From JBJTIF01 sp046094825 (lineage in GTDB: Bacteria > Actinomycetota > UBA4738 > HRBIN12): 15,585 nt of DNA. The notes below the pieces were generated by a model. It had not been told where the DNA came from. It ran no database searches and worked only from the letters and a program-made list of their open reading frames with translations. Positions 6,929 to 14,090 of this stretch are shown here, in pieces. The stretch covers positions 1 through 15,585 of the forward strand of contig JBJTIF010000002.1 of assembly GCA_046094825.1 (NCBI GenBank), written 5' to 3'. A program made the translations under genes and the position numbers. Within the stretch, counting starts at the first letter, position 1. Each line of letters opens with the position of its first letter.

Positions 6929-6984
6929 ACCCCCCTCGGGGGCCGCGGTGGGGTTCCGACCTCCGCCGGAAACCCGAGGGGGGT
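6929..6984. terminator. Bidirectional terminator hairpin between convergent genes
   Basis: ACCCCCCTCGGG (6929-6940) and CCCGAGGGGGGT (6973-6984) are perfect 12-bp inverted repeats. A second, shorter inner pairing is possible between GGGGTTCC (about 6950-6957) and GGAAACCC (about 6968-6975), which would compete with part of the outer stem. It starts 14 bp after the stop at 6914 and ends 36 bp before the opposing stop at 7021. There is no clear T-tract, as is common in very GC-rich genomes. Confidence 0.7.
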
Positions 6985-7020
6985 TCACCGTATGGGGGTC
7001 CGTCTCTCCGCCTGCGGCGC

Positions 7021-7809
7021 TCAGGCTTTCTTCGGCGGGCGCGGGAAGAACGCGCTCGTGCGCCGGACGTACTCGGCGTAGCCCGGCCGGCGTGACGTGA
7101 TCGTCTTCTCGAGCATCGCGACGCCCGAGACGCGCAGGAGCAGCAGGCTCATGAGGAGCGGGCCGAGGAGCGCGAGCCAGCCGAACGGCGCGGCGAGCGC
7201 GATGAGGCCGTAGCCCCACCACACCGCGAAGTCACCGAAGTAGTTCGGGTGCCGCGTGTAGCGCCAGAAGCCGCGGTCCATCACCGTGCCGGCGTTCGCC
7301 GGATCGGCCTTGAAGCGCGCGAGCTGCCAGTCGCCACCCGCCTCGAACACGAAGCCGATGCCCCAGACCACGACGCCGAGCCACAGGGGATCGAACGACG
7401 CGAAGTCCGTCGCGGAGGCCGCGACGAGGAGCGGCGCCGACACGAGCAGCGCGAGGAACCCCTGGAGCCAGAACACCTGGAAGAGGCTGAACCACCAGTA
7501 GCGCTCGGGCCCGTACTTCTCGCGCCACGCGGCGTACCGGTAGTCCTCGGGCTCGCCCCAGTTGCGGACCGTGATGTGGAGCGAGAGGCGGATGGCCCAG
7601 ATCGCGACGAGCGCGAGGAGGAGCTGCCGGCGCTCGAGCGCGGCCGGGGTGCCGTAGAGAGATCCGACGAGCGCGACCGCGAGGAAGCAGAGGCTCCAGA
7701 ACGAATCCACGATGCTCGCCTTGCGCACGACGAGCGAGAGCACCCACCCCGCGGTCATGAGGACGAGCACCCAGAGCGCGGCGGCCCCGAGGAGTTCCGA
7801 GAAGGACAT
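7021..7809 (-). CDS. DUF1295 membrane enzyme (steroid 5-alpha-reductase / isoprenylcysteine methyltransferase-like fold)
   Basis: A 262-aa integral membrane protein. Hydrophobic segments are at about 5-27, 36-53, 62-80, 108-130, 142-157 and 196-226. The C-terminal signature GFWRYTRHPNYFGD (180-193) followed by WWG is the hallmark of DUF1295, a relative of the steroid 5-alpha-reductase C-terminal domain. NWGEPEDYRY (83-92) is also typical. Related proteins use NADPH or S-adenosylmethionine on lipid substrates, but this family has no settled substrate. The ATG at 7809 is supported by a TAGGCT box 6 nt upstream and by the absence of any ribosome site. A second copy of that box lies 66 bp further upstream. 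The gene is divergent from the secreted-protein gene at 7901. Confidence 0.9.
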   Translation of the reverse strand: MSFSELLGAAALWVLVLMTAGWVLSLVVRKASIVDSFWSLCFLAVALVGSLYGTPAALERRQLLLALVAIWAIRLSLHITVRNWGEPEDYRYAAWREKYGPERYWWFSLFQVFWLQGFLALLVSAPLLVAASATDFASFDPLWLGVVVWGIGFVFEAGGDWQLARFKADPANAGTVMDRGFWRYTRHPNYFGDFAVWWGYGLIALAAPFGWLALLGPLLMSLLLLRVSGVAMLEKTITSRRPGYAEYVRRTSAFFPRPPKKA

Positions 7810-7813
7810 GCCC

Positions 7814-7826
7814 CGAGCCTACGGGG
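7814..7826. repeat. 13-bp direct repeat, copy 1
   Basis: CGAGCCTACGGGG occurs here and, identically, at 7880-7892, 66 bp apart. Read on the minus strand both copies contain TAGGCT. Confidence 0.55.
7816..7821 (-). promoter_or_regulatory. -10 box (TAGGCT) for the DUF1295 gene, leaderless
   Basis: On the minus strand TAGGCT ends 6 nt before the ATG at 7809. It lies in the first copy of a 13-bp repeat (7814-7826). Confidence 0.5.
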
Positions 7827-7879
7827 TGGACGGCGGCTTGACGGGCACCGAGCCCTGTGTTCCCTTTGTGCGCGACCAA

Positions 7880-7892
7880 CGAGCCTACGGGG
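7880..7892. repeat. 13-bp direct repeat, copy 2, with a second possible minus-strand -10 box
   Basis: This is an identical copy of the 7814-7826 repeat. Its minus-strand TAGGCT (7882-7887) could be a second, more distal promoter of the DUF1295 gene giving a leader of about 70 nt. The copy also lies just before the start at 7901, where it could overlap control of the secreted-protein gene. Confidence 0.45.
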
Positions 7893-7900
7893 GGCAGGAG

Positions 7901-9367
7901 ATGCGCGCAGCGCACGGTTCGGTCGTCTCGCTCCGCTCGACGCGCCTCGGGGCGCGGCTCCTGATCCCGATGCTCCTCGTGACCGGGATCGTCGCCCTCC
8001 GAGCGGTGCCGGCTCGGTCGGTCGACGTGCCCGACGACATGCCGAACCAGACGAGCCTCGACGGGACCGCATCGACCGGTATCGGCCTCTGGGGGAACAT
8101 GACCGGTGGCGTCGCGAGCCGTCCGTACGTCCTCGCGCTCTCGGTGACGAACGGCGGCGTGACGACCCCGGTGATCGCGAACGGGACGACGACCCCGCCC
8201 GCGCCGGCTGTCGGCGGCGTGACGGCCACGATCGAGCCGTACAACCTCTGCCCGACCAACCCGACGGACCCGTGCTACTCCAACCCGAACCGTGTTTCCG
8301 TCTCCGTCGTCTATGCGAAGAGCGAGACCGTCGGGTACAACTTCGCGGCGCCGAGCGAGACCGTGTCCCCGACCGTGAACGCCGACTCGATCATCGATCT
8401 CACGCTCGCGCTGAACACCCTCGGCCAGTCGCTCCGCTGGACGTGGATCAACGGCGAGATCCTCTACTGGAAGACGACGAACCTCGGGTCGCCCGACGCG
8501 ACCCTCCAGGTCCGGTTCCGTCCCGCGATCCGTCCGTGGGTCGAGTGGAGCGCGGTCTGCGGCACCGGCTGCACGGCGAGCCCCCCGGAGAACTGCGACC
8601 TCTCGAAGGCGACCGCCGAGGTCCTCTCGGCGTCGCTCGTCCTCAGCCTCGACGACTCGCTCGACCCGGCGCTCACGGGTGCGGCGTTCGCGACCCAGAA
8701 CGCCTTCTTCGGGTACCTCGAGCCGGGCGGCAATCCGGAGACCGGTCCGCTGCTCACCGTGAAGGCGTCATCGACGCACCTCATGAGCGACGACGCGCCG
8801 CAGCTCGGCGTCGTCCAAGCCTTCATCCCTTCGGCCGCCATCGTGAACCTCTTCGGCGTGCTCCCGGCCGACGCGGCATCGACCTTCACCGTCCAGCGGT
8901 CGACGGACGACGGAGGGACCCAGGGCACGCCGACGTACGAGACCTGGACGGCGGCGGCGAACGGTGCCGACGGGCTCCTCATCACCGTGCCCGACGTGAC
9001 CTTCAGCGTGCCCGCGTACGACGTGAGCCAGGCCCTCTGGTTCACCTCGGGCGCACAGCAGGTCGGGACGCAGACGACGATCAACCTCAGCATGCTCGAC
9101 TCGGGATGCAGTCGGCGGTCCCCGTGCACGCTCACGGTCTACGACCTCGGGCCGGACTCGGCTCCCCGCTATGCCGCGAACCCGAGGCGGGTGGCGTCCC
9201 TCGTGTACACGGGCGCGGAGTCGGTCTCGGTCCGGGCCTCGAGGCTCCCCGCCGAGCACATCTACCTCGCGTACGTCGTCTCGCGCAGGACCGCGATCGC
9301 CTCCTCCGTCGGCTACATCTGCCCCGAGTTCGGCGGCAACCCGGAGGCCTGCGGCTCGCCGGGCTGA
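7901..9367 (+). CDS. Secreted protein of unknown function
   Basis: A 488-aa protein that I do not recognise. The N-terminus has basic residues (RSTRLGAR) and then a hydrophobic segment at about 20-34 (LLIPMLLVTGIVALR), with a possible cleavage near VPARS (36-40), so export by the general pathway is likely. The mature part is rich in Thr, Ser, Val and Gly, with beta-strand-like alternation. It carries nine cysteines in short clusters: CPTNPTDPC, CGTGC, ENC, CSRRSPC and a C-terminal pair in CPEFGGNPEAC. This suggests disulphide-braced extracellular domains. No lipobox, sortase signal, membrane anchor or catalytic motif is seen. The start at 7901 puts the signal sequence at the N-terminus; a GTG at 7868 is an alternative. 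AGGAG directly abuts the ATG, too close for a normal ribosome site. The SRPBCC gene follows 42 bp later with its own -10 box. Confidence 0.8.
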   Translation: MRAAHGSVVSLRSTRLGARLLIPMLLVTGIVALRAVPARSVDVPDDMPNQTSLDGTASTGIGLWGNMTGGVASRPYVLALSVTNGGVTTPVIANGTTTPPAPAVGGVTATIEPYNLCPTNPTDPCYSNPNRVSVSVVYAKSETVGYNFAAPSETVSPTVNADSIIDLTLALNTLGQSLRWTWINGEILYWKTTNLGSPDATLQVRFRPAIRPWVEWSAVCGTGCTASPPENCDLSKATAEVLSASLVLSLDDSLDPALTGAAFATQNAFFGYLEPGGNPETGPLLTVKASSTHLMSDDAPQLGVVQAFIPSAAIVNLFGVLPADAASTFTVQRSTDDGGTQGTPTYETWTAAANGADGLLITVPDVTFSVPAYDVSQALWFTSGAQQVGTQTTINLSMLDSGCSRRSPCTLTVYDLGPDSAPRYAANPRRVASLVYTGAESVSVRASRLPAEHIYLAYVVSRRTAIASSVGYICPEFGGNPEACGSPG

Positions 9368-9397
9368 GGCACGAACCGGCGGCCCCGGACCGACCCG

Positions 9398-9403
9398 TAG
9401 ACT
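9398..9403 (+). promoter_or_regulatory. -10 box (TAGACT) for the SRPBCC gene, leaderless
   Basis: TAGACT ends 6 nt before the ATG at 9410, and no ribosome site is present. It is the closest match in the window to the standard high-GC Gram-positive -10 consensus. Confidence 0.55.
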
Positions 9404-9409
9404 GGTCGC

Positions 9410-9838
9410 ATGACCCTGCTGCGGAGGACCGTCGACCTGCCGAAGCCCCTCGAGGAGGCGTTCGCCTACCTCGGGGACTTCTCGACGACCGCGGCGTGGG
9501 ACCCGGGCATCGACTCCGCCGCGAAGGTGACGGAGGGTCCGATCGGCGTGGGGACGGTCTTCGACCTCGTGGCCCGCTTCAACGAGCGGGTCCTGCCGAT
9601 GTCGTACACGATCACCGAGTGGGAACCGAACCGCCGGGTGGTCCTCGAGGGCTCGGGGTCGACCGTCCTCGCGACCGACGAGATGGTCTTCGAGGCGATC
9701 CCCGGGGGCACGCGGCTCCACTACTCCGCCGACCTCCGGCTCCGCGGGCTGCTCCGGATCTTCACGCCCCTCATGCGCGCGCGCTTCGAGCGGCTCGCCG
9801 ACGACGCGATGGCGGGGCTGCGCCGGACGCTCGCGTGA
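9410..9838 (+). CDS. SRPBCC (START-like / polyketide cyclase-type) ligand-binding protein
   Basis: A 142-aa single-domain protein of the SRPBCC fold. The opening RTVDLPKPLEEAFAYLGDFSTTAAWDPGI is the typical first strand and helix with the conserved Trp. Then GVGTVFDLV, the YTITEWEPNRRVVLEG strand pair and the C-terminal helix FERLADDAMAGLRRTLA complete the helix-grip pattern. Such proteins bind hydrophobic small molecules or lipids; no ligand can be assigned. The start is set by the TAGACT box 6 nt before the ATG. The TGA overlaps the GTG of the next gene (GTGA), so it is probably co-translated with the aldo/keto reductase, hinting at a shared metabolite (inference). Confidence 0.88.
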   Translation: MTLLRRTVDLPKPLEEAFAYLGDFSTTAAWDPGIDSAAKVTEGPIGVGTVFDLVARFNERVLPMSYTITEWEPNRRVVLEGSGSTVLATDEMVFEAIPGGTRLHYSADLRLRGLLRIFTPLMRARFERLADDAMAGLRRTLA

Positions 9839-10794
9839 CCGCGCTCGCCGCGCGGCGGCTCGGCGACCGCCGCGTCTCGGCGATCGGCCTCGGCTGCATG
9901 TCGATGTCGTGGGCCTACGTCGACCGCAGCGGTGACACGGACGACGCGACCTCGATCGCGGTCATCCGCCGCGCCGTCGAGCTCGGCGTGACGCACGTCG
10001 ACACCGCCGACGTCTACGGCCCGCACCACAACGAGGACCTCGTGGGGCGCGCGCTCGAGGGCGACGCCGAGACGTTCGTCGCGACGAAGGTCGGCCTCAC
10101 GCCGGGACCGAACGGCGGGTACCCGCTCGCGTACGCCGCGAGCCCCGAGCGGATCCGCACCGAGGTCGAGGGGTCGCTCCGGCGCCTACGCCGCGACGCG
10201 ATCGACCTCTACTACCTCCACCGGGTCGATCCGGTCGTGCCGCTCGAGGATTCGTGGGGCGCGATGGCCGACCTCGTCGCGCAGGGCAAGGTCCGGATGC
10301 TCGGGATGTCGGAGGCGAGCGTCGAGGAGCTCGAGCGCGCGCACCGGGTCCACCCGGTCGCGGCGCTCCAGTCCGAGCTCTCGCTCTGGACGCGGGACGC
10401 GATCGGCACGACGCTCCCCTGGTGCGCCGAGCACGGCGTCGCGTTCGTCGCGTTCTCGCCCCTCGGCCGGGGCTTCCTCACCGGGACGGTCACCGCCGCC
10501 GACTTCGACCCGCAGGACTTCCGCGCGACGAACCCGCGCTTCGCGGCCGAGGCGCTCGAGCGCAACCACGAGATCGTCCGGCGGACCGAGGCGGTCGCCG
10601 CGCGGCACGGTGCGACGCCCGCCCAGGTCGCGATCGCGTGGACGCTCGCGAAGGGCGAGCACGTGCTCTCGATCCCCGGCACGCGCCGGCCGCGCTACCT
10701 CGAGGAGAACGTCGCGGCGGCGGGGGTCGCCCTGAGCGCGGCCGACGTCGCCGAGCTCGACGCGCTCCCCGCTCCGGTCGGCTCGCGGTACTGA
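9835..10794 (+). CDS. Aldo/keto reductase
   Basis: A 319-aa NADPH-dependent oxidoreductase with the (beta/alpha)8 barrel pattern, cytoplasmic. It opens with RRLGDRRVSAIGLGCMSMSW, then HVDTADVYG giving catalytic Asp56 and Tyr61, TKVG with Lys85, and LYYLHRVDP with His129, the complete AKR tetrad. FSPLGRGFLTG and the late SIPGTRRPRYLEENVAA (NADPH phosphate-binding region) are typical of the bacterial AKR13-like group. The start is the GTG at 9835, which shares bases with the TGA of the SRPBCC gene and brings the first beta strand to the N-terminus. The reading frame stays open far upstream, but only as out-of-phase translation of other genes. It converges on the lysozyme gene with 13 bp between stop codons. 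Substrate unknown. Confidence 0.92.
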   Translation: MTALAARRLGDRRVSAIGLGCMSMSWAYVDRSGDTDDATSIAVIRRAVELGVTHVDTADVYGPHHNEDLVGRALEGDAETFVATKVGLTPGPNGGYPLAYAASPERIRTEVEGSLRRLRRDAIDLYYLHRVDPVVPLEDSWGAMADLVAQGKVRMLGMSEASVEELERAHRVHPVAALQSELSLWTRDAIGTTLPWCAEHGVAFVAFSPLGRGFLTGTVTAADFDPQDFRATNPRFAAEALERNHEIVRRTEAVAARHGATPAQVAIAWTLAKGEHVLSIPGTRRPRYLEENVAAAGVALSAADVAELDALPAPVGSRY

Positions 10795-10800
10795 ACGCCG

Positions 10801-10816
10801 GTCCGCGTCAGCGGAC
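10801..10816. terminator. Possible terminator hairpin at the lysozyme stop codon
   Basis: GTCCGC (10801-10806) and GCGGAC (10811-10816) form a perfect 6-bp stem with a GTCA loop, and the lysozyme TGA lies in that loop. It starts 7 bp after the aldo/keto reductase stop, so it could act in both directions. It is short and has no T-tract. Confidence 0.4.
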
Positions 10817-12814
10817 GGTGAAGCCGTCGATCGTGATCCACGTGCCGGTCGCGCCGGAGCGCGAGGTCCCGACGACGACGATCCGGATCGTGTGCGCGCC
10901 GCCGCCGAGCCCCCCGTAGGTCCGGAAGATGCTCCCGCGCGTCGCCGCGTAGTTGTCGACGGTCGCGACGACCTTGCCGTCGATGATGATCTTCGCCTTG
11001 CCCTGGTCCGGACCGACCTGCGTCGTCCAGATGATCGTCGCGCCGGTGAAGCGGTACGACACGGTCGCGCCCGCGGCGTTGCTCACGATCCACTTCCCGC
11101 CCGAGGCGAGCGGGGACTTCATCGAGCGCCAGCGCGTCTCGAGGTCAGGGGTCGCGATCGTCTGCGTGCCCACCTTGAACCCGTCGATCGCGACGTACGC
11201 GTCGCTCGAGCCCGCGCCGCGCTTGCCGAGGACCTTCACGACGAGCGTGTGCGATCCGCTCGAGAGCCCCTTGAAGACGCGGGCCTTCGACGCGACGGTG
11301 CCCGCCGCCTGGTCGAACGTCCCCATGAGCTTGCCGTCGATCGTGACCGTCGCGACGCCCATCGTCGGTCCGACGATCGTGAGCCACTGGACGCTCGTCC
11401 CGGAGAACGTGAAGGTCGCGGTCGCGCCGGCCGCGCGCTCCATGACGTACGAACCGCCCGCCGCGACCGAGGACTTCGCGAGCCGCCACGTCGCGAGGAC
11501 ATCCTCGTCGACCTCCTCGATCTCGACCGGCACCGGGACGACGAAGGTGAGGACGGCCTTCTCGAGCGCGTTCCTGGCGCGGTCGACGATCGACCCGTTG
11601 CCGCCCACGGTCACGGTGTACGTCGCGCCCTGCTCGAGGTCGGCGTCGGGCGTGAACCGCGCCTCGGCGACGAGCCCCTCGAGGCAATCCACTTCGCCGC
11701 CGCCCGTCGCGACGCACGAGATCGACCCCTGGGCGATCGCTCCGCCCTTGCGGCGGACGACGATCGAGCCGTCGTCGACCCCGCGGACGGGCTCGCCGAA
11801 CGTGACGACTGTGTCGCCCTCCCCGCCCTTCGGCGGCACGACCTGCGCCGTCGGCGGGTCGGAGTCCTCGACGAACGTCGCGGTGACGTTGCGGTTCGCG
11901 TTCATCGTCGTCGTGCAGTCGCCCTCGGCGTTCTTGCAGGCGCCGCCCCATCCCGCGAAGTACGACCCGACCGGCGCGTCGGCGGTGAGCGTCACGGCCG
12001 TCCCCGCGTCGAGGAGCCGGGCGCACGTGTCGCCGCAGTCGATGCCGACCTCCTTGCCCGTCACGACGCCCTCGCCCGTCCCCTGGACGGACACGTTCAG
12101 CTGCCGGATCGTGAGCGCGTTGAGGTTCGTCCCGTTGAACCAGTCGCGGTCGACGCAGCCACCGATGCCGGCGACGCGACCGCAGTCCGTGTACTGCCAC
12201 ACCTGCCAGCCGCGACCGCCCCAGTTCGAGGCCGGGACGATCGGGTCGCCCGACGTCCAGTGCGCGACCCAGAGGTCGTAGCCCGCGTTCGCGACCCGGG
12301 TCGTGTTGCCGAAGCGCTCCTTCCAGCCGTTCGGGCTCGTGTAGACGAGCGCGCGGACGCCCGTGAGCGCGCGGACCTCCTCGAGCCACGTGATCGCCCA
12401 GTCCGTGAGCGCCGCCGCGCCGAGCCCGCCGTTCACCTCGATGTCGAGGACGGGCGGGAGGCTCCCCGCGGTGATCGAGGCGTTGTCGACGAACCACTTC
12501 GCCTCGAGCTTCGCGTCGTTCGCGCTGCCGTCGGGGCGCGCGAAGTGGTACGAGCCGACGCGGATGCCGTTCGATCGGGCGCCCGCGAGGTTCGTGTCGT
12601 ACGTGGGGTCGACGATCGTCGTGCCGTCCGTGGCCTTCATGAAGACGAAGCGGATGCCGTCCCCGGCGACCTGGTTCCAGTCGATCGTCCCCTGCCAGCG
12701 CGAGACGTCGATCCCGGGCAGGTACGAGCCGCTCTGGGCGCGCGCGACGACCGGCACGCCGATCGAGGCGGCGGCGATGAGGGCCACGAGCAGGGCGGAT
12801 GTCCGTCTGGGCAC
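10808..12814 (-). CDS. Secreted modular GH25 lysozyme
   Basis: A 668-aa exported peptidoglycan hydrolase (N-acetylmuramidase). Residues 1-26 are a signal peptide (PRRTSALLVALIAAASIGV, cleavage after ARA). The GH25 domain runs from LPGIDVSRWQG (D36) to about 237, with the catalytic DIE at 124-126 and the typical YHFARP and GWQVWQY. Next comes an InlB-B-like repeat (about 245-315, four Cys, YFAGWGGAC, ending NRNVTATF). A Big_5/SbsA-type Ig-like domain follows (DSDPPTAQVVPP through RARNALEKAVLTFVV). The C-terminus is two tandem 108-aa modules at 442-549 and 561-668, each with W-R-...-GATxxFxFxG...GP...IDGK...HT...IDGF, which look like beta-sandwich wall- or carbohydrate-binding domains. GTG at 12814 is preferred for its purine-rich site and a normal signal peptide; GTG at 12835 is possible. 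Whether the enzyme remodels the cell's own wall or attacks others is unknown. Confidence 0.92.
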   Translation of the reverse strand: MPRRTSALLVALIAAASIGVPVVARAQSGSYLPGIDVSRWQGTIDWNQVAGDGIRFVFMKATDGTTIVDPTYDTNLAGARSNGIRVGSYHFARPDGSANDAKLEAKWFVDNASITAGSLPPVLDIEVNGGLGAAALTDWAITWLEEVRALTGVRALVYTSPNGWKERFGNTTRVANAGYDLWVAHWTSGDPIVPASNWGGRGWQVWQYTDCGRVAGIGGCVDRDWFNGTNLNALTIRQLNVSVQGTGEGVVTGKEVGIDCGDTCARLLDAGTAVTLTADAPVGSYFAGWGGACKNAEGDCTTTMNANRNVTATFVEDSDPPTAQVVPPKGGEGDTVVTFGEPVRGVDDGSIVVRRKGGAIAQGSISCVATGGGEVDCLEGLVAEARFTPDADLEQGATYTVTVGGNGSIVDRARNALEKAVLTFVVPVPVEIEEVDEDVLATWRLAKSSVAAGGSYVMERAAGATATFTFSGTSVQWLTIVGPTMGVATVTIDGKLMGTFDQAAGTVASKARVFKGLSSGSHTLVVKVLGKRGAGSSDAYVAIDGFKVGTQTIATPDLETRWRSMKSPLASGGKWIVSNAAGATVSYRFTGATIIWTTQVGPDQGKAKIIIDGKVVATVDNYAATRGSIFRTYGGLGGGAHTIRIVVVGTSRSGATGTWITIDGFTVR

Positions 12815-12822
12815 CGGGGGAA

Positions 12823-12832
12823 CCCCTCTCTC
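12823..12832 (-). promoter_or_regulatory. Purine-rich ribosome binding site for the lysozyme gene
   Basis: On the minus strand GAGAGAGGGG lies 8 nt before GTG 12814. It favours that start over the upstream in-frame GTG at 12835. Confidence 0.5.
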
Positions 12833-12845
12833 CACGGGAGACGAA

Positions 12846-12851
12846 ACCGTA
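12846..12851 (-). promoter_or_regulatory. Candidate -10 box (TACGGT) for the lysozyme gene
   Basis: TACGGT on the minus strand would place a transcript start near 12839, giving a leader of about 25 nt that includes the purine-rich site. Confidence 0.35.
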
Positions 12852-12887
12852 CCGGACGGACCCAACCCAGTCGACCACCCGGGGTCA

Positions 12888-12907
12888 CGCCGCGAGGTCG
12901 CGCGGCG
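12888..12907 (-). terminator. Hairpin after the Rieske oxygenase gene
   Basis: CGCCGCG (12888-12894) and CGCGGCG (12901-12907) form a perfect 7-bp GC stem with a 6-nt loop, 13 nt beyond the Rieske stop codon on the minus strand. It probably separates that transcript from the lysozyme gene. No T-tract follows. Confidence 0.5.
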
Positions 12908-12920
12908 GGCCGAACCGTGC

Positions 12921-14084
12921 CTACGCCTCGGGCTGCCCCATCGCGCGCCGGTACTGCTGGTTGAAGAAGAACAGGAGACGGTCCTGGCGCGGGTAGACGC
13001 CGCTGCGGTACGACCGCGACCCGACGCCGGTCTGCGCGCGGGAGCAGACGTCCCAGTCCTGCCGGCTGATGAGGTCCCAGAACTCGACCGTCGGCGTCGA
13101 GATCTCCGCGAAGTCCGGGCGCGCGATCGTCTCGGGCCGGAAGAGGAACTCCGACACGACCGTCGTGTGGTTCGGGCCCTTCGGGAGCGCGATGTAGTAC
13201 ATGACCGAGTCCGGGTGGAGGTTCACCATGAGGTTCGGGAACTCGAACGACCCGAAGTACATCCGGTAGTCCTCCGGCCGGAGGTCGGGGAACTTCGGCA
13301 GCCCGGACTCCCCGGTCTGCGTGAAGGACGTCGCGCCCTCCACCATCGAGTTGCCGCCGTTCGGGTTCGACTCGTCCCAGATCTCGCCGAAGCGGTACAT
13401 CGGGACGACCTGGACGAGCTCGGGGTGCACCTGCGGGCAGTGGAGGCACTCGTTGTAGTTCTCGACGACGATCTTCCAGTTCGCGGCGACCTCGTACACG
13501 ATGCGCGCGCCGATGCGGAGCTCGTCCATCCGGAACCGCTCGAACGACGCGATCGACTCCGCCCCCTCGCGGATCTGCTCGAGGAGCGGGCGCGGGTTCT
13601 CCGAGAGGTTCACGAAGACGAAGCCCGCGTACTCGGCGACCGCGAAGTCGAAGAGCGGGTACTGCGACCGGTCGAAGGTCTCGTCCTCCTTCACGTTCGG
13701 CGTCCCGATGAGCTGACCGTCGAGGTCGAAGGTCCACGCGTGGTACGGGCAGCGGAACGCCTTCGCGACGTTGCCGCACGCGTCGTCGTCGAGGAACTTC
13801 GTCCCCCGGTGCGAGCACACGTTGTAGAAGCCCTTCAGGACCCCGTCGCGGTTGCGGGACAGGAAGATCGACTCGCCGGCGAGGTCGCGGACGAGGAAGT
13901 CCCCGGGCTTCGCGACCTCCTCCGAGCGACCGATCGCGATCCAGTCGTGGAACCAGACCTTCTCGCGCTCCTCCTGCCAGACGGCGTCGCTCGTGTAAGC
14001 GGACCCGGGCAGGGTCGGCTTCGGCGTCCAGTGCTTGGCCGCCTCGAGGAGTTCGGGCGTGTAGCGGTCACGTTCGGTCTGCAC
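12921..14084 (-). CDS. Rieske non-haem iron oxygenase, alpha (catalytic) subunit
   Basis: A 387-aa ring-hydroxylating-type oxygenase, cytoplasmic, that needs an electron-transfer reductase not seen in this window. The Rieske [2Fe-2S] site is C90-S-H92 and C112-x2-H115 (YNVCSHRG ... FRCPYHAW). The mononuclear iron site is in ENYNECLHCPQVHP, with His215 and His220 and Glu212 as the likely bridge between subunits; the third ligand is probably Asp343 or Asp345 in RQDWDVC. The pattern resembles the family of choline monooxygenase, carnitine oxygenase CntA and related single-component-type alpha subunits. The substrate, aromatic or quaternary amine, cannot be decided. GTG 14084 is chosen over an ATG 30 nt upstream because a TACTGT box ends exactly 6 nt before it; the extra ten codons would overlap that promoter. 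It stands alone, with a hairpin behind it and a divergent carboxypeptidase gene ahead. Confidence 0.92.
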   Translation of the reverse strand: MQTERDRYTPELLEAAKHWTPKPTLPGSAYTSDAVWQEEREKVWFHDWIAIGRSEEVAKPGDFLVRDLAGESIFLSRNRDGVLKGFYNVCSHRGTKFLDDDACGNVAKAFRCPYHAWTFDLDGQLIGTPNVKEDETFDRSQYPLFDFAVAEYAGFVFVNLSENPRPLLEQIREGAESIASFERFRMDELRIGARIVYEVAANWKIVVENYNECLHCPQVHPELVQVVPMYRFGEIWDESNPNGGNSMVEGATSFTQTGESGLPKFPDLRPEDYRMYFGSFEFPNLMVNLHPDSVMYYIALPKGPNHTTVVSEFLFRPETIARPDFAEISTPTVEFWDLISRQDWDVCSRAQTGVGSRSYRSGVYPRQDRLLFFFNQQYRRAMGQPEA

Positions 14085-14090
14085 GGCGAT

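Noticed and set aside
7838..7843. TTGACG as a -35 box for the secreted-protein gene
   Set aside because: No TANNNT hexamer lies 16-18 bp downstream; the sequence there is TCCCTT.
7249..10794. A 1181-codon open frame on the plus strand running through the DUF1295 and secreted-protein regions
   Set aside because: Only the part from 9835 encodes a recognisable protein (aldo/keto reductase). The upstream part is Arg/Pro/Glu/Asp-rich shadow translation of two clear genes, a usual effect of high GC.
12739..12814. Tat-type export signal on the lysozyme (MPRRTS)
   Set aside because: The Arg pair is followed by TS-A rather than the x-F-L-K pattern, and the hydrophobic core is a normal Sec type.
10892..12964. 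Long plus-strand frames opposite the lysozyme gene
   Set aside because: Composition is Arg/Asp/Val-rich without motifs, while the minus strand encodes an intact signal peptide, GH25 domain and repeats.
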